This document shows, piece after piece, positions 60,718 to 64,000 of a DNA stretch of 64,000 nucleotides (position 1 is its first letter; the number at the start of each line of letters is the position of its first letter). This DNA comes from Mesorhizobium sp. B2-4-15. GTDB lineage: Bacteria; Pseudomonadota; Alphaproteobacteria; Rhizobiales; Rhizobiaceae. A model generated the notes under the pieces. That model was not told the DNA's origin. It saw nothing but the letters and a program-made list of their open reading frames with translations, and made no database searches. Position numbers and translations under genes: made by a program. Location: positions 61,843 through 125,842 of the forward strand of contig NZ_VFUZ01000018.1 of the NCBI RefSeq assembly GCF_006658505.1. The letters run 5' to 3'.

Positions 60718-61215
60718 TCAATCCGCGTCATCGGGCGGCTTGGCCTTGCCGCACTGCGCCAGCACCTTGCCTATTGCCCCGCCCGAGCCCTTCAGCGGAA
60801 AACTGTTCGCACCATACTTGTCCGCGCTCACGCTCACCTCGCCCTTCCCGCGCAACAGGTCGAGCAGCGGATCGGCCTTGGCCAGGTCCGCCACGAAATA
60901 ATTGTACATGGCTTCGAGCTGCAGCGTCTTCGTCACCGTCTTGCCGTCGGCCTTGAAATCGAAGGCGCCGCTGATGCCGGGCTCCAGTTGCTGGCCGCTG
61001 GCGCCCAGATCATAGCTCAGCACCGGATTGTCGAAGCAGGTCAGCATCAGGCGCGCATCGCCTTTCGGCCCGCCGCAGACCGAGGCTGTCAGCACGCTGC
61101 CGCCCTCGTCTTCCTCCATCTTCGCGCTCCAGCCGCTGCACGGCGCGGCAAGAACCGGCTGCGCGGCCTGCAATACGGTCATGGCACAAACGATGAAGAA
61201 ATATCCTGCTCTCAT
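60718..61215 (-). CDS. Hypothetical secreted protein
   Basis: The 165-residue protein has signal peptide MRAGYFFIVCAMTVLQAAQ then PVLA. The mature part has cysteines in APCSGWSAKM, ASVCGGPKG, LTCFDNP and AQCGKAK, four in all, suggesting two disulfides. The middle (SGAFDFKADGKTVTKTLQLE) looks like a beta sandwich. GGAGGG precedes ATG 61215. It is divergent from the DUF922 gene at 61319. Function unknown. Confidence 0.75.
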   Translation of the reverse strand: MRAGYFFIVCAMTVLQAAQPVLAAPCSGWSAKMEEDEGGSVLTASVCGGPKGDARLMLTCFDNPVLSYDLGASGQQLEPGISGAFDFKADGKTVTKTLQLEAMYNYFVADLAKADPLLDLLRGKGEVSVSADKYGANSFPLKGSGGAIGKVLAQCGKAKPPDDAD

Positions 61216-61318
61216 GAGTCCCTCCAAACATTTGCAGCACCCGCCGGCAGCATATAGGAAAAGCGGTCCGGTGACATTGGCTGTTGGGCAAGCCGTCCGG
61301 GCCGATTTGGAGAGAGTG

Positions 61319-61921
61319 GTGCCAACAAACCGTGTTCGTCTGCGTCTTTTGCCGGTCGCGCTGATGGCCTGGCCCCTGGCAGCCGCAGCGGCCGGCTGGA
61401 AGCCGGTCGAGAAGGTGGAGACCTATGCCATATCGGGCCAGTCGGGGCTGGAGCTCTACCGGTCGATCGGCGAGAACGGGCCGAATGTCGGCATTGCCCA
61501 CGCCATCGCCCACACCAATTTCAAACTGACCTGGACCAGGGACTATCAGGCGCGTGGCGGGGCCTGCGTGCTGGTGTCGGCCAAGCCGAAGCTGATCATC
61601 ACCTACACCTTGCCCAGTCCCACCGCGCCGCTGCCATCAGCCGTCCAGAAGAACTGGGAGGTTTTCCTCGCCGGCGTCAATGCCCATGAGAAGGTGCATG
61701 GCGCCAGCATTGTCGACATGGTGCGCAAGATCGAGGCGGCGACCGTCGGCCTCACGGTCCCGGATGATCCCCAATGCAGCAAGATCCGCACGGAGATGAC
61801 CAAACGCCTGTCCGAACTCTCGCAGGCGCAGCGGCAGTCCAGCCGCGATTTCGACCGCGTCGAACTCGGTCAGGGCGGCAATCTGCAGAAGCTCATTCTT
61901 GCCTTGGTCAATGGCGGCTGA
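61319..61921 (+). CDS. DUF922 secreted zinc-dependent protease-like protein
   Basis: The 200-residue protein starts with a signal-like RLRLLPVALMAWPLAAAAAG. It has the DUF922 features KPVEKVETYAISGQSGLELY, AHTNFKLTWTRDYQARGGAC and the metal site NAHEKVHGASIVDM (HExxH). The GTG at 61319 follows GGAG by 6 bases; longer in-frame readings extend back through the neighbour's gene. Predicted to be exported, possibly an envelope metalloprotease. Substrate unknown. Confidence 0.82.
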   Translation: MPTNRVRLRLLPVALMAWPLAAAAAGWKPVEKVETYAISGQSGLELYRSIGENGPNVGIAHAIAHTNFKLTWTRDYQARGGACVLVSAKPKLIITYTLPSPTAPLPSAVQKNWEVFLAGVNAHEKVHGASIVDMVRKIEAATVGLTVPDDPQCSKIRTEMTKRLSELSQAQRQSSRDFDRVELGQGGNLQKLILALVNGG

Positions 61922-61965
61922 GAGGGACCTTCGCGGCGCGATGGCCCCTTTTGCCTCGGCCGCCT

Positions 61966-63498
61966 CTACCGGCTCAGGTCAAGCGCCGCGCTCAGATCAC
62001 CCATCGGCGGCTCGCCATTCACGGCAAGCGCCTTGTCACGGGCGACGATACCGGAGAGCACCGGCAGGTCGTAGCGCGCCGTGATGAAGCGCAGGATCGA
62101 GGTCGTGTCATACTGTGTGTGGTCGACCGTGCCCATCTTCGCATAGGGCGAGATGATGAAGGCCGGGACGCGGTTGCCTGGGCCCCAGCGATCGGCCTTG
62201 GGCGGCGCGACATGATCCCAGAAGCCGCCATTCTCGTCATAGGTGATGACCACCAGCATGTGGCTCCATTGCGGGCTCTTCTCCAGATGCGAAACGAGAT
62301 CGGCAAGGTGCTGGTCGCCGCTCGCCACATCGGTGTAGCCGCCATGCTCGTTGAGGTTGCCCTGCGGCTTGTAGAAGGCGACGGCCGGAAGCTTGCCCTC
62401 GTCGATCGCCTTGATGAACTCGGCGCCCTCCATGCCGCCGTCCTTGAGGTGCTCGGTCCGCGCCGCGGTGCCGGGCGCGTAGGCGGCGAAATAATTGAAC
62501 GGCTGGTGGTGGAACTGGAAATTCGGCACCGGCGTCGCGTTCTTGCCGTCGAGCGCTACCTGCCAGGCACCGGCATACCAGGCCCAGTCGACGCCCTTCA
62601 GCGACAGGAGGTCGCCGATGGTGATGTCGTGCTGCGGCGGCAGCGTGGTCGGCTGCGCCGGGTCGGCAAGCGCCTTGTCGCCGCCTTCGACCGGCTTGTT
62701 GGCGCTCGGCTGATAGGGCGGCTGCATGGTGTTGACGGCATAAAAATCCGGCGTGATGGCGCCGTCATTGACGAATTTAGGCGCCCCGCCAAGCGCCGAG
62801 GCCGGTGAGTCGTCGGCGACCTTCAGTGTCTTGCCGCCGGCATCGACCACGGCGATCAGCCCCTTTCCCGGGCTGGTGTCGGCGTGAGGATAGAACGGCG
62901 CACAGGCGCAGGCGAGTTGGAAGTGGTTGAGGAAGGAGCCGCCGAAGGCGCCCTGGAAGAAATTGTCGGCCAGCACGTATTTCTTCGCCACCGCCCACAT
63001 CGGCAGGCTGGAGCCGTCATAATGACCCATCACCAGGCCGCCGGAATCGGCCCAGGCGGCGAACTTGTCGTTCTTTCCGCCATCGATCTGCATCTGCTCC
63101 TGATAAAAGCGGTGCCAGAGGTCGCGTGTGACGACCCCCATATTCTCGTTGAAGCCCTTGGGGTCGTCGATCGAGAAGACGGCATTCGCGAGATGGGCGG
63201 TCTGGGCCTCGGTCATCGCGGGCGTCACGCCCTTGCCGGTCAGCCCGCCCCAGGCCGGCGGCAGTTCCGCGAGCGGCTTGCCGTCACGATCGAGCTGGCG
63301 CGCCTGGTCGGCCGAGACGTTGGCGAGCCCATCGGCGCCGGGAAAGCCACCATAAAGATTATCGAAGCTGCGGTTCTCGGCATAGATGACGACGACGGTG
63401 TCGATCTTGTCGTAGCCGGGAGGGGCGGCGTGGGCCGCGCCAGCGAACGATGCCAGCGCCGTCGAGGCGAGGCAGAGCGAGAGGAAGGACCTGATCAT
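61966..63498 (-). CDS. Secreted AcpA-type acid phosphatase/phospholipase C family protein
   Basis: The 510-residue protein has signal peptide MIRSFLSLCLASTALASFAG. The phosphoesterase motifs are VVVIYAENRSFDNLYGGFPG near the N-terminus, with the metal-bound Asn/Asp, AKKYVLADNFFQGAFGGSFL in the middle, GDQHLADLVSHLEKSPQWSH and VITYDENGGFWDHVAPPKAD late. This family hydrolyses phosphomonoesters or phosphodiesters in the periplasm or outside the cell. It shows no Tat twin-arginine. Precise substrate is not inferable. Confidence 0.9.
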   Translation of the reverse strand: MIRSFLSLCLASTALASFAGAAHAAPPGYDKIDTVVVIYAENRSFDNLYGGFPGADGLANVSADQARQLDRDGKPLAELPPAWGGLTGKGVTPAMTEAQTAHLANAVFSIDDPKGFNENMGVVTRDLWHRFYQEQMQIDGGKNDKFAAWADSGGLVMGHYDGSSLPMWAVAKKYVLADNFFQGAFGGSFLNHFQLACACAPFYPHADTSPGKGLIAVVDAGGKTLKVADDSPASALGGAPKFVNDGAITPDFYAVNTMQPPYQPSANKPVEGGDKALADPAQPTTLPPQHDITIGDLLSLKGVDWAWYAGAWQVALDGKNATPVPNFQFHHQPFNYFAAYAPGTAARTEHLKDGGMEGAEFIKAIDEGKLPAVAFYKPQGNLNEHGGYTDVASGDQHLADLVSHLEKSPQWSHMLVVITYDENGGFWDHVAPPKADRWGPGNRVPAFIISPYAKMGTVDHTQYDTTSILRFITARYDLPVLSGIVARDKALAVNGEPPMGDLSAALDLSR

Positions 63499-63608
63499 GG
63501 AGACGCCTCGTGGCTGGAGAATGGCTGGAGGAATTCTTCGACGCTAGGACCGGTGCTTGTCAGCTTTGTGACAGGGCAAGGATCATGCAAGGAGGCACGA
63601 AGAAAGCT

Positions 63609-63650
63609 GGCGGGACAGCGCCCCTCTATTCTGCCGGACATCTTCCCGCA
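63609..63650. repeat. Partial copy of the palindromic repeat family
   Basis: ggcgggacagcgcccctcta followed by ctgccggacatcttcccgca matches one unit of the 21926 and 37374 elements, with several substitutions. Confidence 0.6.
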
Positions 63651-63661
63651 GGGGCACGGCA

Positions 63662-63785
63662 ATCGCATATGGAAAGCCGAGGCTTTCGCCCTACGAGTAC
63701 CCCCACCCCTAACCTCTCCCCACCGAGTGCAGGGCTATCGCATATGGGGCCAAGGCTTTCGCCCTACGAGTACCCCCACCCCTAA
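63662..63785. repeat. Tandem direct repeat, two units of about 50 bases
   Basis: Units 63662-63713 and 63734-63785 share atcgcatatgg, then aggctttcgccctacgagta followed by cccccacccctaac. They are separated by 20 bases. The last part of the window (63499-64000) contains no gene. Confidence 0.85.
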
Positions 63786-63825
63786 CTTGCCGGGGCGAGC
63801 CACGGGTCTCGCCCGTCCTTCGGAC

Positions 63826-63955
63826 CCCCACAAGGGGGAGGGAGACTTCCGTTGACGCCGATCCTGGCAAATTGAGCATGTTTTCGATCCCAAGGCGCAA
63901 GTAAAGCTGCGCGCGGCAGCATTCCCTCCCCCTTGTGGGGAGGGTTAGGGTGGGG
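63826..63955. repeat. ~120-bp intergenic repeat, copy 2 (inverted relative to copy 1)
   Basis: Its reverse complement follows 58383-58500 base for base with few changes: shared blocks include ggaatgctgccgcgcgca, aaacatgctc, gccaggatcggc and ctccctccc. Orientation is opposite to copy 1. Confidence 0.85.
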
Positions 63956-64000
63956 GTCCCTCTTCGCAAGACTCCATACGCGATAGCCGTGCCACAAGGG

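Overview
The window is high-GC, gene-dense alphaproteobacterial DNA that most resembles an accessory-rich stretch of a Mesorhizobium chromosome. Supporting signs are rhizopine-type (moc-like) catabolic genes, several DUF982 genes, a DUF3309 gene, an Omp25/31-type porin, many ABC uptake operons each paired with catabolic enzymes, and families of short palindromic intergenic repeats. The assignment is inferred from gene content; no marker gene was compared.

Layout. 1-5.6 kb: an SDR fragment, a hydroxyisobutyrate-dehydrogenase-like oxidoreductase, a FadR-type GntR regulator and a ribose-type (CUT2) sugar transporter, tied together by matching palindromic operators. 5.6-6.1 kb: a decayed amidohydrolase. 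6.1-11.1 kb: a glycerol-3-phosphate/sugar-type (CUT1) ABC operon led by a calcineurin-type phosphodiesterase. 11.3-13.1 kb: a broken AhpD-like gene and a DHA2 efflux pump. 13.2-21.9 kb: a metabolic cluster with an ornithine-cyclodeaminase homologue, a histidine-ammonia-lyase homologue lacking the usual MIO triad, a PanB-like aldolase, Rieske ferredoxin (MocE-like), membrane di-iron hydroxylase (MocD-like), sugar isomerase (MocC-like), Gfo/Idh/MocA dehydrogenase and both aconitase X subunits. 22.1-28.8 kb: one tightly packed operon encoding a UTRA GntR regulator, an ADP-ribosylglycohydrolase-fold enzyme, a PfkB kinase and a PotABCD-like importer. It looks like a self-contained uptake, cleavage and phosphorylation route for an unknown N-glycoside.

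29-34.7 kb holds a DUF3309 peptide, a candidate sRNA, a methyltransferase-like membrane protein and a 1154-residue protein with about 27 TPRs. 34.8-38.4 kb is a thiamine-precursor uptake operon (ykoF-thiX-thiZ-thiY) under a TPP riboswitch; its permease gene has absorbed a repeat element at its 5' end. 38.5-53 kb is a run of small secreted, membrane and hypothetical genes with msrA, a GT39-type glycosyltransferase, a phage-terminase-like remnant, a tRNA-Gln, three DUF982 genes and an HWE-type sensor kinase. 52.5-54.3 kb carries ddl and a C39-like cysteine peptidase. 54.7-58.2 kb contains a membrane protein, gene remnants, an Omp25/31 porin and a PLP aminotransferase behind a perfect palindrome. 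58.7-60.4 kb is a noticeably AT-richer insert with a dGTPase-family HD hydrolase. 60.7-63.5 kb ends with secreted proteins (a DUF922 peptidase and an AcpA-type phosphoesterase), and the window closes in repeats.

The two best candidates for undescribed biology are the ADP-ribosylglycohydrolase/kinase/PotABCD operon and the moc-like/aconitase X/MIO-less lyase cluster.
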